Assembly (NCBI RefSeq): GCF_003260195.1
Contig: NZ_QEIH01000001.1
Location: 186,001 to 250,000 of the forward strand
Reading direction: 5' to 3'
Source of the DNA: Lutibacter citreus
GTDB lineage: Bacteria > Bacteroidota > Bacteroidia > Flavobacteriales > Flavobacteriaceae
Length of the DNA stretch: 64,000 nucleotides
Part shown: one piece after another, positions 30,334 through 40,883 of the stretch
How the letters are laid out: the number at the start of each line of letters is the position of its first letter
Position numbering within the stretch: the first letter of the stretch is position 1
Translations under genes and position numbers: made by a program
Notes under the pieces: model-generated
The model's database searches: none
The model's input: only the letters and a program-made list of their open reading frames with translations
Told to the model about the DNA's origin: nothing

Positions 30334-33300
30334 ATGAAAAAAATAATTATAACTTTTGGCCTATGGTTGCTGGTGACAGGGCTATGGGCACAAAACGATA
30401 CTGGGGCTAAGATAGTTCCTGTTTCGCAAGCTGTTCAAAATAAGGGTTTTACCATACAGGTAGGTGTTCCTTATTTAGGAGATAACAGTGTAGAACGTAT
30501 AAGCAATCCTTCTTTCGAGCGTTATACCAATCCGTTGGATATTCGTTTTCCTTGGGATATTTTGTATTTATTTCCAACATTTACGGAAAAAGAAGGGGCG
30601 TTTGATGTTTCAAAAGGGTTTTTTGGAGATAAAATACTAATTAACTGGGATTTAAGAGCTAATTTCAATTTAATAAGCAGTATAAAAATTTATCGTAGAG
30701 AATTTAGAGAATATGCTAATAATACTGAAGATGTAGCCAACAAATATGATTTTGTTGCAAGTGTATCTAAAAGTGAGACTACATATGAAGATAAATATGT
30801 AGAGGGTGGTGTATTGTATGAGTATAAAGTAGTTGCTGAAGGAGTTAATGATGTTGAAAGTTTGTACAATAATTATATTACTGGTATTGGTTATAGAAAC
30901 CCAACAGCTGTTGTTACAGGTAATATTAGTTATAAAGGAGGGAACCCTGTTAAAGATGTTATTGTAAAGGCAAGTTCAGATGGCAGTAGTATTAGCGAAG
31001 GGAGTTCATTAAATGTCCCAGCAACCAGTACTATAAAAATAGAAGAGTTAAGTAATCTAATTACAAATGCCACAACATTTCAAGCCTGGGTAAAACCTGA
31101 AAATGAATTTACAAATGATTCGGGTACTCCTATTAATATATTTCAACTTGCAAATTTAGCTCCCAACGCTATTGATGTTAAAGTTAACTTATTAAATACC
31201 TCAAATAAACTTTCTGTAAACATTGGTGGAAGTAAATATGAATTACATAATTATTATCCTTCAGGAAAAATAAGTTCAAGAGGAGATGACATTATGATAC
31301 CTGTGTCAAATTTTAATAGCAGTTTTGTTCATTTTTCAGTAGTAATGGAAAATGGGAAAGTTCCATTATTATACATAAATGGGAGGGCTATAACAAATGA
31401 TTATAAGCTACAAATAAATACAGCAAATGGAGAACTTCTTGAAGAAGATGATAATTATTTACCGTTAAATTTCGAATTAACCATACCTACTCAAACCAAT
31501 ATTTTGAATATTGGGGGGGGGCCTACAGAATGGAATCATTTATACGTTGGAGGGCAAAACGATTCTTTTATAGATGAAATAAGGATTTGGAAAGAAGCTT
31601 TAGATCCTACAACTATAAGAACAGATTATTCGAGATATATTAGTGGTAATGATTCTAGAATGGTTACTTATTTAAGTGCCAATGAAAAAGTAGGATCTTA
31701 TGCCTACGATTTATCTAGAGATGGGTTTAATTATAATAAAAACCATGGAGAATTATGGGAGCCTTCAACTGATTTAGCTGACAAAGTACTATGGGCAAAA
31801 GGATCTGGCAATTTTCCAACATCTGATCAATTAGGAATTTTAGGAGTTACAGATATTAATGGAAATTATGAAATTACTTCCATACCTTATTCTGGAACTG
31901 GAGAGTCTTTTAATATAACACCTTTATATGGTGTTCATCAGTTTGAGCCAGGACAGCAATTAGTTTTTCTTGGGCAAGGTTCTGAAGTTGTAAATAAAAT
32001 TGATTTTACAGATATTTCTTCATTTAGTTTTAAAGGTAAAATTTTATATGATACCAGAGGCGTTTTTAAATCTTTTGTAGAAACAACTGATCCAGATGCA
32101 TATATTCCAGCTTCTAAAATAATAGGAGAAGGCTATAATTACTATGAAACCTTAAGTGATGGAAAATTATCGAAAGGTGAATATTGGTATAATGAAGTGA
32201 CAGATAGGTATGATAAGTATGCTACAATTTACTCAGATGATGTAAATGTATATATTGATGGTAATATTGTGTTAAATGAAAATAATTTGCCAGTTGTATC
32301 TGAATCTAAAGATGGTGTATATGGATATTTTGATATAGAAGTACCAATAGGAAATCACTATATTTCAGTGAAAAAAACAGGGCATAATTTTAAATATGAA
32401 GGTAGATTTCCTGCGGAACCTGGTACATTTAAAGAGTTTTTCGAAGACTCAAATGAAGCCGTAATTTTTGTGGATAGTACAAGGGTTACATTGGTTGGTA
32501 AAGTAGTTGGAGGGAGTGTTGAAGCTGCCAAACCTATTGGTTTTGGTGACCAAGGTTTATTTCAAAAACAAATTACAGGAGCAGATGGGGATCCAGAAAC
32601 TATAACCATTAGTGCCTTAAATAACATTGGGCAAGCTGCTATTAAATTAGGTTATATTCCTCCTGGATCAACTGAAAGTGAGCTTGAAACAGAGTTTAAT
32701 TTCACTACAAATATTTTAACTGGAGAGTACAGGAAATCCGTAATGCCGTTGAAATATACTATAAACCAATTAAATGGTTTAAGAATTGTATATAATGATG
32801 ATAATATCTCGCTATTAAAAGCAGATGAAAAAGTAAATCTTTCAAAAGTAGGGGAATTAACAATACCTCAATTTGAATATCCAGATGGTAGTTTTGAATT
32901 TGGAGAACCTTATCATTACGAAAAGAGTTTTGTTTATAGATCAACACCAGTACTTAGAGTTTTAAATCAAACTTCTGAAGCAGAGGTAGATGTAAATGGG
33001 GAAAAAATAAGTACACAAGGATTTGAATTTCTAGTTTACAACCAGTTTGGTAATTATGAAATTGAAATGCAAAGTTTTGAGCCTTATTTGAACTATGATG
33101 GAGACGATGCGGTTGAGGATATTGTGCCTATTATTGATGGAGAATTTAAACCTACAAATAATTTGGCTCTTGAAGGGTCTGAAATTGTTGAAAGAGATGC
33201 AAATGATTCAAGTATAATTATTTATACTTTTAAAGGAGGTTTACCTTCTATTTCTAGTCCATTTACCAGAACAATTGATATAAAATACAGAATTAATGAT

Positions 33301-36300
33301 ATTGATTATGAAGCCGAGGATTATGATCCAAAAGGAATCATATTAGGAGGTCAGTCTGATGGAAGCCAAACGTTTACTACAGCTGCTCCAGATGTTCCAG
33401 ATATTATTTTAAGAGATCCACCAGGTTCAAATAGTTTTGCATATATTGAAAGTGGCGAGAGTATTACTTTTACTACCGAAACAGAATTTAATAATACTAT
33501 AGGAGAATCTGAAGATTTAAAATTAATGTTGGGAGTTGAGTTTAAGACCGGAGGAGGTTTGGCTGGACCAGTGATAGAAACTGAAACAACAGATAATGTC
33601 CAAGCAGGTATAGAATTATCAAGAACTTCAACGGATGGTAAGAGTTTAACAAAATCATATAGTTTTTCTCAAACTATTTCAACGAGCGATGATCCTGATT
33701 ATGTTGGTTCAAATGGTGATTTATACATAGGGCAATCTAAAAATTATTTTTATGGTTCTTATGATGATATTCAAACTTCAAAAGCAATAATTGGAACTTC
33801 GGATTCATACCCATTAACAAATATAGCAGGTGAAACAATTTTTGTAAGTAAACAAAAAGCAATGTATTTTGTAGAAGAGCCATCTGAAACTTTTTTCATT
33901 TTCTCACAAAAACATATTTTGGAAACATTAATTCCTGGATTGCAATTAATTATTTCAAATTATGAAAACGGTATTGTAAGTGAAGATGATCCTGGAATAC
34001 AGCCTTTAAATGAATATCAACAGCAAGTGAATTTATGGAGAAAGGTTATATTAGATAATGAGAAAAGTAAATATTTAGTAAAAAACAATCGGTCAACTTA
34101 TAAGGATGGTTTAGTTAGTATAGTAAATAATTTTAATAGTGAACTGACTGCGGCTATTAATGATGGTGATTTAACTCCGGCGCTTGAAGCAAATTTAAAT
34201 AAGAAGTTGACAGCTTCAAATAATCTTAAAAGTTTATTAGAAACTAATTTTGATGATAATATTTCGTTTGATGCTGGTGTTGGAGAGTTTACTAGAAGTA
34301 TAGAGACTTCTATTGTTTCATCTAGTACAAAAGAAATTAATTTAAATATAAATGAAAGGATTGCAGCAGAATTAGGTTTTGCATTTAATTCAACAGGATT
34401 AATTAGTACTACAACAGGTTTCTTTGAACAAGATATAAATGCTGGAATATCTGAAGAGCAGGAGTCAACCGTTACAATTAGTTACACGTTAAAGGATAAT
34501 GATAAAGATAATTTGTTAAGTGTTGATGTGGTAAATTTATTTGATGGAAATGGACCTATTTTCAGTGCCATTGGAGGTGTAACATCATGTCCTTATGAAG
34601 GTCCGGAACGATCAATATTCTACAATCATGCAGATTATAATCCAGAAGCAACAGTTATTAATGAATTAATAGAGGAAAAGCAAGAGGAATTAAGTTATGC
34701 AACGCAAAGGGCGGAACTTCCATTGATTAGTGTTGAAGTTGCTGATGTAAGTAATGTTCCAGAGAGTAATAATGCGGAGTTTATTTTATTATTAGAAAAT
34801 AATAGTGTTTCAGAAACTGATGTTTATTTTGAATTAATTGTTGATAATTTAAGCAATCCAAGCAATGCAGTAATAAATATAGAGCCTAATGGAACAGTAG
34901 TATTTGTTCCGTATGGACAAAAAGTAGAGTATGCTATGACCTTGGGTAAATCTATTTCTGACGTTTATGATTATGAGGATATTAAAATCGTTTTAAGATC
35001 AAGATGTGATGAAGATGTGTTTGCTGAAACATTGATTTCTGCTCACTTTGTTCCTTCATGTTCTGAAGTAGAATTAACTGCTCCATTAACAAATTGGGTA
35101 TATAATAATAAAACAGCTTATAATATTGATGAATCTGTAAATCCGTTACAAATTAAATTGGCAGGTTTTGATACGAGTTTTAATAGTTTTAAAAAACTAG
35201 ATTTAGAATATAGACTAGCTTCTTCTCCAACTTGGACAAGTTTGCAAACGTATTATACAAATCAAGATTTTTATGATGAAGCAGTTGCAGCAAATGAATC
35301 TGAAATAGCATTAATTGATAGTCCGGAACTTGTTTATGCGTTGGATATTGTTGGTTTACAATTGTCAGATGGAGAATATGAATTAAGAGCAAGAAGTACG
35401 TGTACTAACGATACCGAATATATTTCGGAAGTTGTTACAGGTAGGGTAGATTTAACAAGCCCGCAAAGATTTGGGACACCATTACCAATAGATGGAATTT
35501 TAGGAGCAGGTGAAGATTTAAAAGTAAGTTTTAACGAGCCAATCTTTTACAATTCTGCAATAAGTACTATTGAAATAAAAGGACAAACAAATCAGTTACC
35601 TATCAATCATAGTGTTTCATTGCATTTTGAAGGTGAAAGCAATACAGCTGTTATTAACAAACCAAAAATTACTTCAGGAGATTTTACATTAGAGTTTTGG
35701 ATGAACAATAGCACAGTTGCTGGAACCGCCGATATTATTAAACAAGATGGAGGTTTAAATATTAGTTTAAACAATGGTGAAATTTTGTTTTCATTGGGAG
35801 GTATTTCTGCGCAAGGTAGTATTGCTAATGATGGATTGTATCATCATTATACTTTTACTCATAAAAATAGTTCGGGAGAAATTAGTATTTATCAAGATGA
35901 TGCCGAAATTGGTGGTAATTCTGGCAGTGCTAATGTAGATTTTACGAATAATAACTCATTGGTAATAGGAGGTAATTCATTTATTGGAAATATACAAGAA
36001 CTTAGATTGTGGAATAAAACAATAAGTTTAGAAAATGCCTATGCAAAAATGTATGATAAATTAATTGGTAATGAAGCTAATTTAGTAGGGTACTGGCCAA
36101 TGGATGAGGGTAGAGGTGAAATTGCAAAAGATTTGGCAAGATATAAACACGCACAAATTAATGCAGATTGGGATATAAAACCAAAAGGAACTTCTTACGA
36201 GTTTAATAATGGTCAATACTTAGTATTAGATAATGTAGGCTTAGTACAGTTAACAAATGAAATGGATGCAACAATCTCATTTTGGATGAAAACTCCAATT

Positions 36301-38904
36301 GGGCAACAAGCAACATTATTTTCAAATGGTAAAGGTGATGGGTCTGATGTTGTACAGTCTAACGAACGTGCAAATAAATGGGCAATTAACATGACTAGTT
36401 CAGGAATGTTAACCTTTGAGAGTGAAGGAAATTCCTATGTATTAACAAGTGAACCTGTTGCAGATGATAATTGGCATCACATTACTTTATTATTTAATAG
36501 AATAGGTTCGTTAAGAACGTATGTAGATGCAGAGCCGGTTACTTCAAATCAAATGGCTACTATTGGTGGTTTTTCTGGAAATAAAATTTGGTTAGGAGCA
36601 AGAGGTAGTATGGATTTGGCAGGTGTTGAAACTGTAGATAATGAATTTACTGGTAAAATTGATGAATTTAGATTGTGGAATACCTTGCGAAATGTTGAAC
36701 AAATAAGTAGAGATAGATTTAATGAGGTTGAAGTTGAAAGTATTGGGTTGGTATTATATGCCAGAATGAATGCACCAGATCCTGAAAATGGAAGTGGACC
36801 GAGATATTTCCATGCAGATGTAAATGAAACAATTGCTGCAAGTTTAGCTGGAATGAATAGTGGGGAAGTGAATTATTCGGATGATGTTCCAGCAATAAGA
36901 CCAGAAAGAGAACTTATTAAATTTGAGGTTAATAGAGTAATTAATGGAGATCAAATGATTTTAGAACCCGTTGTTACAGATTGGGCTTCATTAGAAGGCC
37001 AGATTCTGGATATTACGGTGCACAGAATGTTTGATAGTGCAAATAACAGGCAGCAATCTCCAATAACTTGGACAGCTTATGTAAAGCGTAACGAAGTTAG
37101 TTGGTTTGCAGAAGGCTATAATGAAATTGTTGATATTGTAAAAAATACTGGCGAAGAGAAATCATTTGAAATTACCTTAATAAATAAAGGAGGAAGTGGG
37201 CAGCCATATTCTATTAATAATGTGCCAAGTTGGTTAAAGTTAAGTAGTGCTTCAGGAACCATTGCTCCAGATAGTAAAATAATTCTTAAAGCAACTATTG
37301 ATAAAGAACTGACAGCGGGTGAATATTTAGAGAATATGTACTTGCAAACCGATTTTGGTTTTGATGAAAAAATGCAAGTAAAATTGAGAGTTTTAGCTCC
37401 AGAACCAGATTGGGAATTTGATCCAACTGATTTTGATTATAGTATGAACATTGTTGGAAGAATAAAAGTTGATAGTAAGTTCTCTGAGGATTCTTATGAT
37501 AAAATCGCAGCATTTTATAATGGCGAAGTTAGAGGAGCCGCATCTTTAGTATATAATGAGGCATTTAAAGAATATTATGTTTACTTAACTGTTTACAGTA
37601 ATAATGTTTACGGTGAAAACATTGTATTTAGTATTTGGGATGCTTCTCAAGGAAAAACTATTGAAGCCGAAATTGATGGTGATTTAACAACAACGTTTAA
37701 AGAAAACGAAGTTGAAGGAAGTTTAAGTATTCCTATAATTTTTGAAAATTCGGATGTATTGGTTCAAGATATTGAATTGAATAAAGGATGGACTTGGGTT
37801 TCTTTGAATGTGAACGATTCAAATTATTCAAATTTAAATGCATTAACACAAAGTTTAAAATTAGAAACAGATGATAGAATGTTAAGTCATTCTCCATCAC
37901 AATTAGAAACTTATTATAAAGATGCATCTGTCCCTTCAAACAGTACATGGTCTGGGACAGTAAGTGCAAATGGAGGTCTTTCTGTTTCAAAAATGTACAA
38001 AGTAAAATTTGCCAATGAACAGGCTTTAAATATAAAAGGAACCCCTATAGATCTTTCAAATTGGTCATTTCCAATTAAAGAAAATTGGAACTGGTTACCA
38101 TATCCATTACTCGGAAATCAATCTACAAATGAAGCATTGGCTTATTTTGATGCTGTAGATGGAGATGTAATTAAATCGCAAAATTTATTTGCAATTTATG
38201 ACCCAATAAATGGTTGGAATGGAACTTTAAATTATTTAGTTTCAGGCACTGGTTATATGATAAAATCTAGTAAAGATCAAACATTTAGCTATCCTAACTA
38301 TTTAGCCAAATCAAGTGCAGGTAAGCCAAGTAAGTTTGGTGCAGAAAATGGACAGCCAAATATAGCATCAGCATTTATGAAGTATTCTGAAAATATGAAT
38401 GCAGTGGTTCAATTGCCTGAAGGTTTTAATGAATTGTTTATTTATGATTCAGAAGGTAACTTAAAAGGTAAATCAATTAATCAAATTGTAAATGATAAAG
38501 AGTTGAACTTTATTACAATTTATGGAGAAATTAATGAACCTTTAGTATTCTCTATAGGAGATGGACGCACTAAAAAGGCTACAACTAAAACAATAAGCTT
38601 TAAAAGTAATAGTGTTCTAGGTACGGTTAAAAATCCTATTGTTTTGGAAATGTTTTCAGACCAAGTGGATGTATTTCCTAATCCATTTGAAAATGACTTA
38701 ACAATAAAAATTAATGCTCTTGAAGCTCAAGATGTATTAATTCAACTATTTAGTATTTCTAGTCAATTAGTGTATTCTCAAGAAAAACAAGTAGAAACGG
38801 GTACAAATTGGTTGAAAATTTCACCAAAAGTTGCATCAGGAATCTATTTGTTACAAGTAAAAGTGGGAGAGAACATATTGGTAAGTAAAGTTGTTAAGAA
38901 ATAA
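30334..38904 (+). CDS. Giant secreted LamG-domain protein, T9SS type A sorting domain
   Basis: 2,856 residues. A signal peptide (ends WAQ) is followed by a carboxypeptidase-like beta domain that seems to be split: VVTGNISYKGGNPVKDVIVK (from about 193) resumes at GVTDINGNYEITSIPY (about 505), with a LamG domain (about 235-430) in between. Two further LamG domains lie at about 1760-1920 and 1950-2140 (FTLEFWMNN, ATISFWMKT). A BACON-like Ig domain (about 2270-2350) and a domain shared with the next gene (about 2366-2465) follow. The last 80 residues (VFPNPFENDLTIKI to SKVVKK) are a T9SS sorting signal. The protein should be exported and anchored on, or shed from, the surface. The mid-section (about 600-1700) matches no domain I can name. 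Confidence 0.88.
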   Translation: MKKIIITFGLWLLVTGLWAQNDTGAKIVPVSQAVQNKGFTIQVGVPYLGDNSVERISNPSFERYTNPLDIRFPWDILYLFPTFTEKEGAFDVSKGFFGDKILINWDLRANFNLISSIKIYRREFREYANNTEDVANKYDFVASVSKSETTYEDKYVEGGVLYEYKVVAEGVNDVESLYNNYITGIGYRNPTAVVTGNISYKGGNPVKDVIVKASSDGSSISEGSSLNVPATSTIKIEELSNLITNATTFQAWVKPENEFTNDSGTPINIFQLANLAPNAIDVKVNLLNTSNKLSVNIGGSKYELHNYYPSGKISSRGDDIMIPVSNFNSSFVHFSVVMENGKVPLLYINGRAITNDYKLQINTANGELLEEDDNYLPLNFELTIPTQTNILNIGGGPTEWNHLYVGGQNDSFIDEIRIWKEALDPTTIRTDYSRYISGNDSRMVTYLSANEKVGSYAYDLSRDGFNYNKNHGELWEPSTDLADKVLWAKGSGNFPTSDQLGILGVTDINGNYEITSIPYSGTGESFNITPLYGVHQFEPGQQLVFLGQGSEVVNKIDFTDISSFSFKGKILYDTRGVFKSFVETTDPDAYIPASKIIGEGYNYYETLSDGKLSKGEYWYNEVTDRYDKYATIYSDDVNVYIDGNIVLNENNLPVVSESKDGVYGYFDIEVPIGNHYISVKKTGHNFKYEGRFPAEPGTFKEFFEDSNEAVIFVDSTRVTLVGKVVGGSVEAAKPIGFGDQGLFQKQITGADGDPETITISALNNIGQAAIKLGYIPPGSTESELETEFNFTTNILTGEYRKSVMPLKYTINQLNGLRIVYNDDNISLLKADEKVNLSKVGELTIPQFEYPDGSFEFGEPYHYEKSFVYRSTPVLRVLNQTSEAEVDVNGEKISTQGFEFLVYNQFGNYEIEMQSFEPYLNYDGDDAVEDIVPIIDGEFKPTNNLALEGSEIVERDANDSSIIIYTFKGGLPSISSPFTRTIDIKYRINDIDYEAEDYDPKGIILGGQSDGSQTFTTAAPDVPDIILRDPPGSNSFAYIESGESITFTTETEFNNTIGESEDLKLMLGVEFKTGGGLAGPVIETETTDNVQAGIELSRTSTDGKSLTKSYSFSQTISTSDDPDYVGSNGDLYIGQSKNYFYGSYDDIQTSKAIIGTSDSYPLTNIAGETIFVSKQKAMYFVEEPSETFFIFSQKHILETLIPGLQLIISNYENGIVSEDDPGIQPLNEYQQQVNLWRKVILDNEKSKYLVKNNRSTYKDGLVSIVNNFNSELTAAINDGDLTPALEANLNKKLTASNNLKSLLETNFDDNISFDAGVGEFTRSIETSIVSSSTKEINLNINERIAAELGFAFNSTGLISTTTGFFEQDINAGISEEQESTVTISYTLKDNDKDNLLSVDVVNLFDGNGPIFSAIGGVTSCPYEGPERSIFYNHADYNPEATVINELIEEKQEELSYATQRAELPLISVEVADVSNVPESNNAEFILLLENNSVSETDVYFELIVDNLSNPSNAVINIEPNGTVVFVPYGQKVEYAMTLGKSISDVYDYEDIKIVLRSRCDEDVFAETLISAHFVPSCSEVELTAPLTNWVYNNKTAYNIDESVNPLQIKLAGFDTSFNSFKKLDLEYRLASSPTWTSLQTYYTNQDFYDEAVAANESEIALIDSPELVYALDIVGLQLSDGEYELRARSTCTNDTEYISEVVTGRVDLTSPQRFGTPLPIDGILGAGEDLKVSFNEPIFYNSAISTIEIKGQTNQLPINHSVSLHFEGESNTAVINKPKITSGDFTLEFWMNNSTVAGTADIIKQDGGLNISLNNGEILFSLGGISAQGSIANDGLYHHYTFTHKNSSGEISIYQDDAEIGGNSGSANVDFTNNNSLVIGGNSFIGNIQELRLWNKTISLENAYAKMYDKLIGNEANLVGYWPMDEGRGEIAKDLARYKHAQINADWDIKPKGTSYEFNNGQYLVLDNVGLVQLTNEMDATISFWMKTPIGQQATLFSNGKGDGSDVVQSNERANKWAINMTSSGMLTFESEGNSYVLTSEPVADDNWHHITLLFNRIGSLRTYVDAEPVTSNQMATIGGFSGNKIWLGARGSMDLAGVETVDNEFTGKIDEFRLWNTLRNVEQISRDRFNEVEVESIGLVLYARMNAPDPENGSGPRYFHADVNETIAASLAGMNSGEVNYSDDVPAIRPERELIKFEVNRVINGDQMILEPVVTDWASLEGQILDITVHRMFDSANNRQQSPITWTAYVKRNEVSWFAEGYNEIVDIVKNTGEEKSFEITLINKGGSGQPYSINNVPSWLKLSSASGTIAPDSKIILKATIDKELTAGEYLENMYLQTDFGFDEKMQVKLRVLAPEPDWEFDPTDFDYSMNIVGRIKVDSKFSEDSYDKIAAFYNGEVRGAASLVYNEAFKEYYVYLTVYSNNVYGENIVFSIWDASQGKTIEAEIDGDLTTTFKENEVEGSLSIPIIFENSDVLVQDIELNKGWTWVSLNVNDSNYSNLNALTQSLKLETDDRMLSHSPSQLETYYKDASVPSNSTWSGTVSANGGLSVSKMYKVKFANEQALNIKGTPIDLSNWSFPIKENWNWLPYPLLGNQSTNEALAYFDAVDGDVIKSQNLFAIYDPINGWNGTLNYLVSGTGYMIKSSKDQTFSYPNYLAKSSAGKPSKFGAENGQPNIASAFMKYSENMNAVVQLPEGFNELFIYDSEGNLKGKSINQIVNDKELNFITIYGEINEPLVFSIGDGRTKKATTKTISFKSNSVLGTVKNPIVLEMFSDQVDVFPNPFENDLTIKINALEAQDVLIQLFSISSQLVYSQEKQVETGTNWLKISPKVASGIYLLQVKVGENILVSKVVKK

Positions 38905-38978
38905 TATTAAAAAAGTAACATTTAAATATCACAATTAAACGTGTTTATTTAAATGTTACTTATTAAAAAAATATAAAA

Positions 38979-39893
38979 ATGAAAAATAAAATATATAGTA
39001 CCATTGTACTGTTTTTTATTGGAATTAATGTTTTTAGCCAAGTTTCAAATTGGGCGGTTAATGAGAATAATTTTCAGTATACAATGTCTTTTGTGGCGTT
39101 TGTAAATATAGATGGTAATGAGTTGTCAAGCCCAAATGATAAAGTGGCTGCTTTTGTAAATGGAGAGTGTAGAGGTGTTACAAATTTAACATACGTGGCA
39201 AGTGAAGATAGTTATTATGCCTATTTAACAGTTTTTTCAAATGAAAATAGTGAGGTGTTAAATTTTAAAATATACGATTCAGAAATTGATGTTATTAAAG
39301 AGGTGGCAAAAACAAAAACTTTTGAAATTAATGAACATTATGGTAACTTATTTCAAGCATTTAGTTTAGCAAGCCCTTCATTAAGTTCAAGTGCCGAAAT
39401 TATTGATTTTAAATTTAATAATCTAACTATTAATGACATGTCAATTATAGGAAGTCAAATATCTATAGATGTTAACAATGACAAAAATGTCACCGCTTTA
39501 AATGCTTTGTTTGAAATAAGTTCAGGATCAAAATTATTCAAAGGAACAGAGAATGTAGAATCAGGAAATAGCTCAATTGATTTTAGTAATCCAGTTCAAT
39601 TTCAAGTGCTTTCAGAAGATCAATCTGTTTTAAAGCAATGGGAAGTAACCATAAATTTAAGTAAAGGAGTGGCAACTTTTTATAAAAAAGATGCAGTTTG
39701 CTACCAAGGTGGGGCAATTAAAATATTATATACAGAGAATCAAATTGAAGCTGTTTTAATAAAGGAAGGTAATACATATGCAACTCAAACAATACATAAT
39801 GGTGAGGCCGTTTTTAGTAATCTAGAAACAGGTACATATAAAGTTAAAGTTGGAGGAAATGTTAAAGAAATAACGATTAATTTAAAACAATAA
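38979..39893 (+). CDS. Secreted protein sharing a domain with the giant LamG protein
   Basis: 304 residues. After a signal peptide (ends VFSQ) comes a domain (about 24-130) that matches residues 2366-2465 of the preceding giant protein: FQYTMSFVAF with DKVAAFVNGECRG and YYAYLTVFSN against FDYSMNIVGR with DKIAAFYNGEVRG and YYVYLTVYSN. A second, beta-rich part (about 140-240) resembles Ig-like repeats with conserved DFxFNNL, and a short C-terminal domain (245-304) follows. There is no T9SS sorting domain, so it may stay periplasmic or act as a partner of the giant protein. No function is known to me. Confidence 0.8.
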   Translation: MKNKIYSTIVLFFIGINVFSQVSNWAVNENNFQYTMSFVAFVNIDGNELSSPNDKVAAFVNGECRGVTNLTYVASEDSYYAYLTVFSNENSEVLNFKIYDSEIDVIKEVAKTKTFEINEHYGNLFQAFSLASPSLSSSAEIIDFKFNNLTINDMSIIGSQISIDVNNDKNVTALNALFEISSGSKLFKGTENVESGNSSIDFSNPVQFQVLSEDQSVLKQWEVTINLSKGVATFYKKDAVCYQGGAIKILYTENQIEAVLIKEGNTYATQTIHNGEAVFSNLETGTYKVKVGGNVKEITINLKQ

Positions 39894-39895
39894 TC

Positions 39896-40279
39896 ATGAA
39901 ATTAAAATTATATAGTGTTGTAATAGTAATATTTATGTTGTTTGTGAACTGTTCAAAAGATGATGATGACCAAGTTATTGAGCAGGAAATTGTTTTTATA
40001 AATAGTGATGGCACTTTAATTGGCGATGGGTGTTTGGATCCAAAAAATGAGTACGCAGTACAAATAACCATTAAATCGAATTCAGAGAAATTAAGATCTC
40101 AGGAAGTAATAAATTATACCGTAAACGGTAATCTTTATAGTGTCACTTTTACAGAACTTGGGACAAAAAAAATTCCAGTAAATTTTATAGGAGGAACGAA
40201 CATCATACAAGTTGTTAATTCGGATTTGGAATGGAGTCTTTATTTTCCTTCTCAAGGGGATTTTGAGCTAGTAGAGTAG
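39896..40279 (+). CDS. Small lipoprotein of the surface locus, unknown
   Basis: 127 residues. Lipobox FVNC follows a hydrophobic signal, and the mature start CSKDDDDQV has the acidic run after Cys that goes with surface export of lipoproteins in Bacteroidota. The rest is beta-rich with no recognised domain. It begins 2 nt after the preceding stop codon, so the four genes from 29424 appear to be one operon. A convergent terminator ends it. Confidence 0.75.
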   Translation: MKLKLYSVVIVIFMLFVNCSKDDDDQVIEQEIVFINSDGTLIGDGCLDPKNEYAVQITIKSNSEKLRSQEVINYTVNGNLYSVTFTELGTKKIPVNFIGGTNIIQVVNSDLEWSLYFPSQGDFELVE

Positions 40280-40306
40280 TTATATTAATAAAGTTACTTA
40301 AATAAT

Positions 40307-40342
40307 AAAACCTCGATAAGAATTAATCTTATCGAGGTTTTT
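40307..40342. terminator. Bidirectional terminator between convergent genes
   Basis: The stem AAAACCTCGATAAG / CTTATCGAGGTTTT has a 7-nt loop, an A-run on the left and a T-run on the right. It ends the surface locus on the plus strand and the ppc-DinB transcript on the minus strand. Confidence 0.9.
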
Positions 40343-40362
40343 ATACTTTATTTAATAAACTA

Positions 40363-40878
40363 TTAAATATACTTTTCTTTAATAATATTTAAATGATGTG
40401 TTTGGTGGCCTGCAATAATAAAGCCTAATGCTCTTACTGTCATATCGCTACCATTTGCTGTTCCTTGTCTAGTGAACATTTCAACAGGAAAACTTTTAAA
40501 AAGCGCTATAGTAGATTTTCTTACTAATTTAAATTCTTTTAAAAGATCATTTATATTTCTATTATTTCCGTTTGAATTATCTACATACCAGTTTTCATTA
40601 AAACCTAGTATCTCAGATGCGTCATTTCTAGAAAATCGCAAAGCTCTATAACTTAAAATACGTTCAGTATCAATAAGGTGCTGTATTAATTCTTTAATTG
40701 TCCACTTTCCGTCATCATATCTATATGCTAATTTTTCTTCAGGTAAAACTTCAATTGTTTTAATTAAATTTTTTAAAGAAGATTTTAAAGCCTTTTGAAG
40801 CTCTATTTCTCCTAAAACTTTAATATAGTTACCATAAAATGGAGCATATTCATTTTCACTTAACTTTACTGAATTCAT
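40363..40878 (-). CDS. DinB-family (YfiT-like) metal-binding protein
   Basis: 171 residues, a four-helix bundle of the DinB superfamily. The three His ligands of the metal site are seen in ELIQHLIDTERI (first) and IIAGHQTHHLNII (second and third). Members are metal-dependent thiol or hydrolase-like enzymes (for example bacillithiol transferase) or have no known substrate. The WTIKELIQHL motif is typical. It begins 5 nt after ppc on the same strand and is translated with it, though no functional link is known. Confidence 0.88.
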   Translation of the reverse strand: MNSVKLSENEYAPFYGNYIKVLGEIELQKALKSSLKNLIKTIEVLPEEKLAYRYDDGKWTIKELIQHLIDTERILSYRALRFSRNDASEILGFNENWYVDNSNGNNRNINDLLKEFKLVRKSTIALFKSFPVEMFTRQGTANGSDMTVRALGFIIAGHQTHHLNIIKEKYI

Positions 40879-40883
40879 AATTT

